Source: Prevotella sp. (GTDB lineage Bacteria; Bacteroidota; Bacteroidia; Bacteroidales; Bacteroidaceae). From it: 64,000 nt of DNA. Made by a program: the position numbers and the translations under genes. Below, piece by piece: positions 32,959-39,651 of the stretch. Position 1 is the stretch's first letter, and each line of letters begins with the position of its first letter. The stretch covers positions 1 through 64,000 of the forward strand of contig JAFZBK010000054.1 of assembly GCA_017561825.1 (NCBI GenBank), read 5' to 3'. The notes below the pieces were generated by a model. The model saw nothing but the letters and a program-made list of their open reading frames with translations. It was not told the origin of the DNA and did not search any database.

Positions 32959-33978
32959 ATGTTGGAGTATGATGTTTCAAAAGTTCGAGGGTATATAAAA
33001 ATACCTTTGCCATTTATTCGGCTTTTACTTGTAACCCCCAAAGAAACTGCAAACGTGATAAGGTGGGCGGTTTATGATATGGCCGTAAATGATTGTATTG
33101 TAGAAACAGATGATATTTTGAAATCCGTCCTTTATGCGTATTATAAAACCTATATACATAATAAAGAATACGAGGAACCAGAAGAGAGCAGCCTGGATCC
33201 TGATATTAGTAAAAGGATGACCGAATTATGGGAAAACAACAGACTCCAACTTGATTTTGAAAGAGACGGGTTCGATGCTGAAGGAAATTTTACTTTCGAA
33301 GGATTGGAAGACCTTACAAAGTATGCTGATACCGATAACGCATTTTTGGAAAGGTGCGAAATGTGGTATAAAACAAGACTTGTTTGCAAGGATAACGAAT
33401 TACGGCATGAAGATGTTAATATGTATCTTTCGGCTAACAACCGATTTAGTGATTTTGAAATAGATCGTGAACCTTTCGCCTTTGTAAATACATCTATCAT
33501 ACTTCGATATAAGAAACTTTCAGAGTCGGGAAGTATGCCAGAGTTTGAGCGAGTGCAATTTGCCATCTATGCCGGAATAAAATCAATTATCGGACTCGAT
33601 GATTATAAATGCGCGAGCAAACAGTTAATACTATCAAGAATGGTGGGATTAAAAGGCTGTTCCAATCTAAAAACTGAGTTTCTTAGTAAAAAAGAACGTA
33701 CCGAAGCAAATAGGATATATAAAAAATATTCCCAAAGAAGGCAGTTTGAAAAACTATTAAACAACATGCTTGAATATGGGTATTTGAAAAGTTGTTTTGG
33801 TAAGAAGAAACTTGGATATTGCCTTTCTACAAAGATAAGTGAAAAAGAGGTGATGGAAAGAGAATTGGCAAAAGAAGAAAAGAAGTTGTTGGCTCATACC
33901 AGGTTGCAACGTGCAACACAAGACTTTGAGCAAAGGCGGCAGGAAATGAAAAGAAAGGTGTTGGAAAACGGCACATAA
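32959..33978 (+). CDS. Element protein, 339 aa, possible replication initiator
   Basis: A soluble protein, coupled to the HTH genes (3-bp gap). It begins 'MLEYDVSKVRGYIKIPLPFI', has an acidic middle, a stretch resembling a winged-helix pattern ('KQLILSRMVGLKGCSNLKTE' ... 'NMLEYGYLKSCFGKKKLGYC') and a charged helical tail. I do not recognise a named family. A role as initiator is inferred only from position: seven 12-bp iterons lie about 80 bp downstream, the usual plasmid arrangement of rep gene plus iterons. It could equally be a regulator. Confidence 0.6.
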   Translation: MLEYDVSKVRGYIKIPLPFIRLLLVTPKETANVIRWAVYDMAVNDCIVETDDILKSVLYAYYKTYIHNKEYEEPEESSLDPDISKRMTELWENNRLQLDFERDGFDAEGNFTFEGLEDLTKYADTDNAFLERCEMWYKTRLVCKDNELRHEDVNMYLSANNRFSDFEIDREPFAFVNTSIILRYKKLSESGSMPEFERVQFAIYAGIKSIIGLDDYKCASKQLILSRMVGLKGCSNLKTEFLSKKERTEANRIYKKYSQRRQFEKLLNNMLEYGYLKSCFGKKKLGYCLSTKISEKEVMERELAKEEKKLLAHTRLQRATQDFEQRRQEMKRKVLENGT

Positions 33979-34060
33979 CTTGCACCTGATTTAGTACCTA
34001 TTTTTGGACGAAGATACGGACTCTTCAAATAACTTTATTTGCAAGCCTTTGCAATAAAAA

Positions 34061-34140
34061 CGTACATATAAACGTACATATAAATGTACATATAAGCGTA
34101 CATATAAATGTGCATAAAGATGTACATAAAGCGTACATTA
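34061..34140. repeat. Seven 12-bp iteron-like direct repeats
   Basis: Units of CGTACATATAAA and variants start at 34061, 34073, 34085, 34097, 34109, 34121 and 34132: a 12-bp period, with the last step 11 bp. AT-rich DNA follows (34140-34200). Iterons of this kind bind plasmid initiators; here they adjoin the 339-aa gene. The reverse strand would read as a low-complexity 'CTFICTF' peptide, which is not taken as a gene. Confidence 0.75.
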
Positions 34141-34219
34141 AAAATAATAGTAATAAATAATAGAAATAAAGAATGGCATATAAAGAATAGAATAGAAAAG
34201 AATAGAAAGAAAAACAATA

Positions 34220-34241
34220 CCAACTTTCTTGCAAAAGTTGG
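34220..34241. repeat. 8-bp-stem hairpin in the element's gene-poor stretch
   Basis: CCAACTTT pairs with AAAGTTGG around CTTGCA, followed by a T-rich stretch. It could end transcription from the 339-aa gene or mark a single-strand structure near the iterons. Confidence 0.45.
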
Positions 34242-34282
34242 CTTTGTGTTGTTTCTTTTCTTGTTGTTGACATAATTATAGC

Positions 34283-34414
34283 ATGGCAAAGAAAGACGTA
34301 TTTTCAAAAGTTGAGGCTGATGCAATAAAGAAATTGGAGCAGCCGGAAACAGCAGGAGCGGCAAAGACCGTCTTAGAGTACATAGACGAGCAAAGGCGAA
34401 AGCCTCAAGACTGA
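34283..34414 (+). CDS. Small protein, 43 aa
   Basis: A short frame from ATG 34283 beginning MAKKDVFSKVEADAIKKLEQ and ending 'IDEQRRKPQD'. It is charged and helical. Composition is protein-like, but there is no ribosome site, and it could be chance. It lies between the iterons and the serine recombinase promoter; small antitoxin-like or copy-control proteins are found in such places, though nothing here proves it. Confidence 0.4.
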   Translation: MAKKDVFSKVEADAIKKLEQPETAGAAKTVLEYIDEQRRKPQD

Positions 34415-34495
34415 CAAAGAAGTGGAGGAAATATCAAAGTTTTCTTCACTTTTTGTTAATATTGCCAAAATATCAAAAATTAAACGTCCGTTTAG

Positions 34496-34526
34496 TTTGT
34501 GATACAAAATATTTGTTGTACCTTTG
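34496..34526 (+). promoter_or_regulatory. Promoter of the serine recombinase gene
   Basis: TTTG (34496-34499) and TACCTTTG (34519-34526) with a 19-bp spacer match the Bacteroidota -33/-7 consensus closely. The ATG follows at 34553. Confidence 0.8.
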
Positions 34527-34552
34527 CACATGAAATCAAACATCTTTAAGTT

Positions 34553-35251
34553 ATGGCAAAGTCATTTATTTCTTATCGTAGAGTCAGCACAGAGAAACAA
34601 GGTGCAAGCGGTTTGGGGCTTGAGGCTCAAACTGAAATTATCAATTACTTTGTGGAACGTGAAGGCGGCATGATCATTGCCGATTATAAAGAAGTACATT
34701 CCGGCAAAGACTTGAACGAATGTAAGGAACTGCAAAAGGCGATGAGAGCAGCAAAGAAACAAGGTGCAACGCTCATTCTGGCAAAGACAGACAGATTTAG
34801 GAATTGCCAACAAGCCTTAGAAGTTCTTGACAAAATGGGAGAAGGTAATCTTATGTTTTGCGACATTCCGCACACCGACCGTTTTACATTGACTTTGTTT
34901 TTCGCGTTGGCAGAGCGTGAACGCCTGATAACAAGTATTAGAACCAAACAAGCATTGAACGCAAAGAAAGAACGCGGCAACAAATTAGGAAATCCGCTAT
35001 TCAACGACCAAAGCAAGCAGGAGGAGGCAAAGGCAGTAAGAGAAAGAGCCGTTGAAAACTCCGTAAAAAGACGCACAGAAACAGCCTTTAACGATGTGAA
35101 TAATTCCCGGGCTTATGATGCAATAAGACTCATGCAGGGAACGCTTAGAATGAAAGCGGATTACCTAAACCAAAGGGGATATTTAACAAGCAAAGGAAAC
35201 AACTTCACAGCAATGGGCGTTAAGCGACTTATTGATAGATATGGGGCGTAA
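34553..35251 (+). CDS. Serine recombinase (resolvase/invertase family)
   Basis: A 232-residue recombinase. The N-terminal catalytic domain shows 'FISYRRVSTEKQGASGLGLE' with the Ser nucleophile after the Arg, 'ILAKTDRFRNCQQALEVLD' for the conserved Asp-Arg, and 'LFFALAERERLITSIRTKQA' for the E-helix. The C-terminal ~60 residues look HTH-like ('YLTSKGNNFTAMGVKRLIDR'). It is short, like resolvases, not a large integrase. It may resolve element dimers or invert a segment. Finding it beside a tyrosine integrase in so small an element is notable. Confidence 0.9.
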   Translation: MAKSFISYRRVSTEKQGASGLGLEAQTEIINYFVEREGGMIIADYKEVHSGKDLNECKELQKAMRAAKKQGATLILAKTDRFRNCQQALEVLDKMGEGNLMFCDIPHTDRFTLTLFFALAERERLITSIRTKQALNAKKERGNKLGNPLFNDQSKQEEAKAVRERAVENSVKRRTETAFNDVNNSRAYDAIRLMQGTLRMKADYLNQRGYLTSKGNNFTAMGVKRLIDRYGA

Positions 35252-35273
35252 CTATGTTAAATAATAGGAATAA

Positions 35274-35305
35274 TTTGCCAGACTGAAAATAAAGATGTAC
35301 TTTTG
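35274..35305 (+). promoter_or_regulatory. Orphan promoter ahead of a structured transcript
   Basis: TTTG (35274-35277) and TACTTTTG (35298-35305) with a 20-bp spacer. No convincing coding region follows within 290 bp; a structured sequence and a T-run do. Confidence 0.7.
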
Positions 35306-35309
35306 CAGT

Positions 35310-35399
35310 GTGAGAGACGGATTAACCTTCAGAGACCGTGTCTCATTCCAGTCATTGGGCGCAAAGGGCTTTGTGGAGCTCGCGCCCGTGGCTTTTTTT
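35310..35399 (+). ncRNA. Candidate small RNA, about 90 nt
   Basis: From the expected start of the orphan promoter to a seven-T run at 35393-35399. GAGACGG pairs with CCGTGTCTC (two-base bulge) in the 5' half; GGGCGC (35357-35362) pairs with GCGCCC (35382-35387) in the 3' half, just before the T-run, as in an intrinsic terminator. It may act in trans, or as a leader or attenuator for the gene at 35596. CTnDOT's RteR shows that mobile elements in this phylum can carry ~90-nt regulatory RNAs. Not matched to any family. Confidence 0.5.
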
Positions 35400-35537
35400 A
35401 TTCTCACTGTTTTTTACCACTAATTTCTTTTCGTATAAACACCCCCACACCCCCCCCTTTAACACGATTTGAGGCCATACTGACTCCGTGCCGAGATATT
35501 TTTTTTTTTCGATTTTATCAAGATTTCCGAAAAATAA

Positions 35538-35569
35538 TTTGGCCATGTTACAAAGTAGCGGTTACTTTG
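35538..35569 (+). promoter_or_regulatory. Promoter of the 219-aa gene
   Basis: TTTG (35538-35541) and TTACTTTG (35562-35569), spacer 20 bp. A small hairpin (GTTAC-TTTGCA-GTAAC) overlaps the -7 box and could be an operator. The ATG at 35596 follows. Confidence 0.65.
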
Positions 35570-35595
35570 CAGTAACAAACACAATTATTTGTAAT

Positions 35596-36255
35596 ATGGA
35601 ACAGAACAAAACCAAATTGCCCGAAACCGTTATTGTGGAAACGGAAAGGCGTGCGGCTGATGATGCTTTAAGAAGGGCATTAAGAGAGGCGCAAAATGCT
35701 TATAACGCATTACGTGAACTTGAAGACTTGGGAGAAATACCAGAGCCGCACAACTGTACTATCGAATGGGTGGAGCAAAAGACGACAGCAAAGAAACAAG
35801 CCGTCAGCAATGCCGACTTTCTGACCACTGCACAAAAGCAGTCTCAAATTGCACATTGGGGTAAATTTGCAAAGAAGGTTCTGGGTTATGTTGAGACAAT
35901 CCAGAAGTTTATTGCAAGCATTCCTTCAGACCAATATGTTTATGATGAGGAAATCGGCACTTTCTATGTAAAAGACATTGGCGAATTGGTGAACAATCGT
36001 TGCACTCGCACGGTTCCCGTTGAGGCTGAAAATCATTGGCGGCTCATTCAGAAAGTACGTAGTGCAATAAATGAGCTTCGGACCTGGGAAAAAGATAGGG
36101 ACTTGAAGAAGTACCGACTTGAGGATCTTTTTGCAATGTCGCCGGAGGTGTTTGGGATTGACTGGGCAACGGGTAATATTGCCATTGATCACAGCTATGA
36201 CCATTTGCCTTCATTGGTTCTTAACAGAGAATTAAGCATGAAAGGCTATCTTTAA
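35596..36255 (+). CDS. Hypothetical element protein, 219 aa
   Basis: A soluble protein beginning MEQNKTKLPETVIVETERRA, then a long charged helix ('ALRRALREAQNAYNALRELE') and aromatic-rich C-terminal half ('VFGIDWATGNIAIDHSYDHL'). The frame is open back to 35488, but that part lies upstream of and across the promoter; ATG 35596 is chosen. I do not recognise the family. First gene of a four-gene run of small element proteins. Confidence 0.65.
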   Translation: MEQNKTKLPETVIVETERRAADDALRRALREAQNAYNALRELEDLGEIPEPHNCTIEWVEQKTTAKKQAVSNADFLTTAQKQSQIAHWGKFAKKVLGYVETIQKFIASIPSDQYVYDEEIGTFYVKDIGELVNNRCTRTVPVEAENHWRLIQKVRSAINELRTWEKDRDLKKYRLEDLFAMSPEVFGIDWATGNIAIDHSYDHLPSLVLNRELSMKGYL

Positions 36256-36279
36256 CAATAACACTAAACTCTTTATAAT

Positions 36280-36540
36280 ATGATTACGTTTACAGACAAA
36301 CAGATTGAAAGTCTTTCTCCAGAAGAGAAAGAAATGTTGAACGACTTGGCGAAACGCCACCGCGTAGAAGTTCCCGACCATTACGAAGAAGAAAGAAAGC
36401 GTTTGGAAGAGGAACAGAAGAAAATGAAAGAACACATTGAGGAACATTTTAGGAAAGAAAAGGAAAACGAGGATTATGCAAAATGGATGGAGTCACAACT
36501 CGACACCAACGGAGCCCACACAACCACGCAGTTTTTCTAA
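36280..36540 (+). CDS. Coiled-coil small protein, 86 aa
   Basis: Almost entirely helical and charged: 'HYEEERKRLEEEQKKMKEHI' is a clear coiled-coil pattern in residues ~30-65. No signal or membrane segment. It follows the 219-aa gene by 24 bp and is followed by a hairpin that may end the transcript. Function unknown. Confidence 0.6.
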   Translation: MITFTDKQIESLSPEEKEMLNDLAKRHRVEVPDHYEEERKRLEEEQKKMKEHIEEHFRKEKENEDYAKWMESQLDTNGAHTTTQFF

Positions 36541-36567
36541 TCTTTCAAACAAAGTCAAAGATAAAAA

Positions 36568-36592
36568 GCGGGAAAATCCCGCCTCCGTGTTT
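36568..36592 (+). terminator. Probable intrinsic terminator
   Basis: GCGGGA pairs with TCCCGC (36568-36582) around AAA, then, after a few bases, a T5 run. It lies 28 bp past the coiled-coil gene stop. Confidence 0.6.
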
Positions 36593-36697
36593 TTCAATAT
36601 TCTACAGGTTCAAATGAGAATGTGATTAGTTTCCGGGGTTGTGGGCGGAGAAAAACCGTACCACGACCCTTTTCAAGACTTCAAAACAAAATTCATT

Positions 36698-37228
36698 ATG
36701 GAACAACTTGAAAATTGGCTTTTACGGATTCAAAACCTTTCCGAACGCAGCGAAAGGGAATGGAGAAAGTATTTTATGAGAAACAAAGTGTGGGTTGAGG
36801 ATCTGGACTCTTTGGGCTATTTCCTTACAAGTTCACACGAGAGCGTTGTTTATAAAGGTTATTCCGAAAAAGAAATCTATAAAGCAAAAAAGAATAGGAC
36901 TGAAGGAGACTTTGCCAGAGTAATTAAGGATGCAATATTACACAACAAGTTATTTCCAGATACGTCTTATTCCCTTGTTGGTTTTACAGATTATGCGGAA
37001 GGCGTTAGGGTAATACTCAAACAAAATTATATAGAAGGACAACACCCAGGCAATGACCAAATCATTGAATACTTAAATAATAACGGTTATGAAGTGGAGC
37101 GAGAAGGAAACATGATAACCGCTCGAAAAGGAGGTTTGATGGCTTGCGATATATATTCAAAAAACGCAATAATCACAGATGGCAAAATATTTATTGTTGA
37201 CTGCAATATTAAATGTACGGAAATATAA
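36698..37228 (+). CDS. Small kinase-fold-like element protein, 176 aa
   Basis: Residues ~95-165 resemble the core of polyvalent protein kinase-like domains seen in phage and conjugative element proteins: 'VRVILKQNYIEGQHPGNDQI', a helix, then 'CDIYSKNAIITDGKIFIVDC'. The Asp...Asn of 'DIYSKN' matches a catalytic loop (D-x4-N) and the Asp of 'IVDCN' a DFG-like metal site. A glycine-rich ATP loop is not evident. ATG 36698 is preferred; the frame is open to 36641. The family call is inference and the activity uncertain; it may be a remnant. Confidence 0.5.
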   Translation: MEQLENWLLRIQNLSERSEREWRKYFMRNKVWVEDLDSLGYFLTSSHESVVYKGYSEKEIYKAKKNRTEGDFARVIKDAILHNKLFPDTSYSLVGFTDYAEGVRVILKQNYIEGQHPGNDQIIEYLNNNGYEVEREGNMITARKGGLMACDIYSKNAIITDGKIFIVDCNIKCTEI

Positions 37229-37240
37229 ATTACACATATT

Positions 37241-37612
37241 ATGATAATAAGAAAACAAGAAATCAAGAAGACGGCAGAAGAAGTCTCTTTGCAGGTATCT
37301 TTTGGCTTGCCCGACGTTAAAAGGGCAATGCAGAAGTTTTACAACTTACTTGCTGACAGATGCGGCAATACCTATGCCACAAATGCACCATTGACAGAGT
37401 TAGACGTATTGCACTTTTTGGAACATGATACGTTTGCAAACTTTGTCCAGAAATATAGGGAGCAACTTTCTTCATGGGCTTTCACCATGGCCATAAGACA
37501 CAAGTTTTTACTTTCGAGTGAAGACGACAACGAAACTAAAAAATACTATTTCCTTTCGGAAAAGTTGAGGCACAAAGTCGGAAGACCCAGAGAATTAGAC
37601 GATGAAGACTAA
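37241..37612 (+). CDS. Hypothetical element protein, 123 aa
   Basis: Begins 'MIIRKQEIKKTAEEVSLQVS', with helices throughout and an acidic end 'VGRPRELDDED'. 'VGRPRE' is AT-hook-like, hinting at DNA contact. No named family recognised. It is the last gene of the element, 12 bp after the kinase-like gene, and is followed by about 250 bp carrying the right arm sites and core. Confidence 0.6.
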   Translation: MIIRKQEIKKTAEEVSLQVSFGLPDVKRAMQKFYNLLADRCGNTYATNAPLTELDVLHFLEHDTFANFVQKYREQLSSWAFTMAIRHKFLLSSEDDNETKKYYFLSEKLRHKVGRPRELDDED

Positions 37613-37784
37613 CACCTTCGCGCGCGCACACGATAGAAGCCGACTTTGTAAAGAGAGAGTTGCTAAATATCGTGAAAATTGCCTGATTCCGAAAAAATGT
37701 TTGTATTTTTGCACCGTTCTTTCAAGAACAAAAGAAATTTGCCGTCCGCTTTTGTCCGAGAGGATGAGAGCGGACATTATAAAA

Positions 37785-37806
37785 GTAGATACAATGTAGA
37801 TACAAA
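37785..37806 (+). promoter_or_regulatory. Right arm-type repeats (11-bp period)
   Basis: GTAGATACAA at 37785 and 37796, in the same orientation and at the same 11-bp spacing as the four units at the left end. Confidence 0.65.
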
Positions 37807-37809
37807 AAT

Positions 37810-37821
37810 TTAATCTCAAAA
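37810..37821 (-). repeat. Right copy of the 12-bp inverted repeat
   Basis: TTAATCTCAAAA, exact reverse complement of 30308-30319. Confidence 0.6.
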
Positions 37822-37870
37822 ACAAATGTTTATATTAAAACATTTTATATCAATGATTTATAAAATATAT

Positions 37871-37889
37871 TGTTGGTGGGGCATCAATT
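37871..37889 (+). other. Right attachment site (attR core)
   Basis: Identical over 19 bp to 30224-30242. It joins the element to the original 3' end of ccsA. Confidence 0.85.
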
Positions 37890-37942
37890 ACCTGCCTGCT
37901 GCACAAGGCTCCAGCGTCCACGTCTATAGCATGCCGTCCTAA
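37871..37942 (+). pseudogene. ccsA: Displaced original 3' end of ccsA
   Basis: In frame this reads CWWGINYLPAAQGSSVHVYS-MPS then TAA, clearly the C-terminus of a CcsA protein, without the rest of the gene. It aligns with the tail now fused to ccsA, differing at Phe/Tyr, Ser/Ala and a few end residues. Excision at the 19-bp core would restore this tail. An ATG 18 bp upstream makes a 29-codon frame, probably by chance. Confidence 0.85.
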
Positions 37943-37977
37943 ACTGACTCTTATTTTGTCCTTTTGCACATATTATA

Positions 37978-38961
37978 TTATTTATTCGGAATCGTCTTCT
38001 GGAAATCTTTCAACACCTGAACGATTTCCATAGGATCATCGGTGAGTGTCAGCAACAGGTTCTTGTATCGTCCTGTTTCCATCAGGTGTTGCATCAACGG
38101 ATAGACAGGAACGTCTTCCGACCAATACTCCTTACCCAGGAATACCATCGGACTGGCAAATCCGAACGACAGGTAGTGATCCTGCACGGCATTCTGAAAC
38201 ACTTCCTGCAAGGTACCTGCACTACCCGGGGTATAGATGATACCACCAAAGGCAACTGTCAGGATGGTGTCTTCGCGAACGCTGTTCACAAAGTATTTGG
38301 CGATATGGGTGGCAAAAGGTGTGGAGGGTTCATGACCATAGAGCCATGTGGGGATTCCCAAACTCACATACTGGGTTTGCGGATAGCGGTGCATGACCTC
38401 AAGTGCCGATGATACCCACTTCTGGTCCTTGAATGAGGTAGCAGCCTCAGCAAGTGTTTGGATAGCCTCCTTCGCCTCTTCGTCTGTACGACCAGCCATC
38501 CAAGCACCCAGATGCGTGGCTTCCATTGCCCCAGGACCTCCCCCACTCACCATGAAGAAACCTTCCTCAGTGAGCCGTTTGCTCAGCATTGCCACCAAGG
38601 AGAACATAGGATCGGTACGCAATAACGCATGACCACCCATGATACCGATGCAGCGTAAGGGATCGTGCTCGGCAAGGAATGCCTTGAGTGCCATGTGAAT
38701 GCCGTGGTCGTGAATAGTGCGAGCCACCGACTCTTTCATATCCTTGGCTATCTGCCCCTGAGTCTTAAAGTGTTGATACACCCTACTATCGAAGCAGTTT
38801 GCAAATGATGCCCTATCCTTCTCCTCATCTGTCGAGGGTTCATAACCCTTATAGAGTTCCTCGGCATTGTATAGTTGTCCATGTCGAAGCACATCGTATG
38901 GAACAGTTTTCAACCACTCCACCAGTCCGTCCACTTTTCCTATGTCTGGATTAGAAATCAT
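37978..38961 (-). CDS. LOG/TIGR00730-like Rossmann-fold protein
   Basis: A 327-residue protein with a lysine-decarboxylase-like (LOG) nucleotide-binding core: 'CIGIMGGHALLRTDP', 'MVSGGGPGAMEATHLGAWMA' and 'GGIIYTPGSAGTLQEVFQNA', the last being the family's PGGxGTxxE motif. An extra N-terminal ~115-residue helical domain is present. LOG enzymes hydrolyse nucleoside 5'-monophosphates, though this longer group is uncharacterised. It lies just outside the element and is the first native gene after it. Confidence 0.8.
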   Translation of the reverse strand: MISNPDIGKVDGLVEWLKTVPYDVLRHGQLYNAEELYKGYEPSTDEEKDRASFANCFDSRVYQHFKTQGQIAKDMKESVARTIHDHGIHMALKAFLAEHDPLRCIGIMGGHALLRTDPMFSLVAMLSKRLTEEGFFMVSGGGPGAMEATHLGAWMAGRTDEEAKEAIQTLAEAATSFKDQKWVSSALEVMHRYPQTQYVSLGIPTWLYGHEPSTPFATHIAKYFVNSVREDTILTVAFGGIIYTPGSAGTLQEVFQNAVQDHYLSFGFASPMVFLGKEYWSEDVPVYPLMQHLMETGRYKNLLLTLTDDPMEIVQVLKDFQKTIPNK

Positions 38962-39097
38962 ATCTTATTACTTCTTCCTTATCAAAATACACATAAATCT
39001 TGTTGCAAATATAAGGATTATTCCGCAATTATTCGTATTTTTGCAAATCATTTTGCGATATGACTGTTGTATTTTTGATATAGCCTAGGGAATTATC

Positions 39098-39649
39098 ATG
39101 ATTAGGGATTTCATTGCCATAGACTTCGAGACGGCCAACCAGTATCCGTCGAGTGTCTGCTCTGTGGGAGTGGTCATGGTACGAAATGGACAGGTTGCTG
39201 ATACGTTCTATAGTTTGATACAGCCTGAGCCGAACTACTATACCTATTTCTGTCAGCGGGTACATGGCATCACCCAGAACGATACAGATGATGCGCCAGT
39301 GTTCTCAAAGGTGTGGCAACAGTTGGAAGAACGCATCGCTGAAGTGTTCTTCCCTAATTTACAGTCAACCGATGAAAGGAGATATATGATTGCGATGCTA
39401 CCTTTCGTCGCTCATAATGCATGCTTTGATGAAAGCTGTCTGAAAGCAGTGTTCAAGGTGTATCAGATGGACTATCCAGACTATCGCTTCTATGACACCC
39501 TAACCGCTTCCCGACGACAGTTCGGGCAGTCGCTTCCTGACCATCAGTTACACACCGTGGCTGCAGCCTGCGGGGTCAACCTAGAGCATCATCACCACGC
39601 GTTGGCAGATGCCGAAGCCTGTGCCGCCATCGCGTTATACATCTTGTAG
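39098..39649 (+). CDS. DEDDh 3'-5' exonuclease (DnaQ-like)
   Basis: A 183-residue exonuclease related to the polymerase III epsilon subunit. Metal ligands: Asp and Glu in 'FIAIDFETANQYPSSVCSVG', Asp in 'VAHNACFDESCL', and His plus Asp in 'HHHHALADAEACAAIALYIL', making the DEDDh set. No polymerase-binding or other domain is attached, so it is a free-standing nuclease, probably acting in repair or RNA/DNA trimming. A -7-like TATTTTTGCA lies about 55 bp upstream. Confidence 0.88.
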   Translation: MIRDFIAIDFETANQYPSSVCSVGVVMVRNGQVADTFYSLIQPEPNYYTYFCQRVHGITQNDTDDAPVFSKVWQQLEERIAEVFFPNLQSTDERRYMIAMLPFVAHNACFDESCLKAVFKVYQMDYPDYRFYDTLTASRRQFGQSLPDHQLHTVAAACGVNLEHHHHALADAEACAAIALYIL

Positions 39650-39651
39650 AA

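Larger units (their letters stand above)
30224..37889 (+). mobile_element. 7.6-kb integrative element in the 3' end of ccsA
   Basis: Bounded by 19-bp identical cores at both ends. The interior is visibly more AT-rich than the flanks. Cargo in order: tyrosine integrase, small unknown, two excisionase-like HTH proteins, 339-aa possible initiator, 12-bp iterons, 43-aa ORF, serine recombinase, candidate small RNA, four unknown small proteins (one kinase-fold-like). All genes point one way. I see no relaxase, coupling protein, conjugation gene, capsid, terminase or antibiotic resistance gene, so it either moves by its own recombination and replication or depends on a helper. Satellite, cryptic plasmid-like element and decayed island are all possible. 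Confidence 0.85.
37613..37977. other. Right end of the element and displaced ccsA tail (gene-free)
   Basis: Holds a GC-rich start (CGCGCGCGCA-like), a possible promoter (TATTTTTGCA near 37706), two arm-type repeats, the right 12-bp inverted repeat, the attR core and the displaced ccsA tail. No further gene is seen before the minus-strand LOG-like gene. Confidence 0.6.

Noticed and set aside
34025..34364. Minus-strand frames rich in Cys, Thr, Phe, Ile across the iterons
   Set aside because: The repetitive peptide simply translates the 12-bp repeat array; no start context or protein-like diversity.
35303..35575. A plus-strand 90-codon frame over the small RNA region
   Set aside because: It runs through stems, a T-run and the next promoter, and its peptide is low in protein character. 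The structured RNA reading is simpler.
30224..37889. The element as a prophage or conjugative transposon
   Set aside because: No capsid, terminase, tail, relaxase, coupling protein or conjugation gene could be recognised in it.
37853..37942. A 29-codon gene over the displaced ccsA tail
   Set aside because: The ATG is created by element end sequence; the meaningful part is the ccsA remnant.
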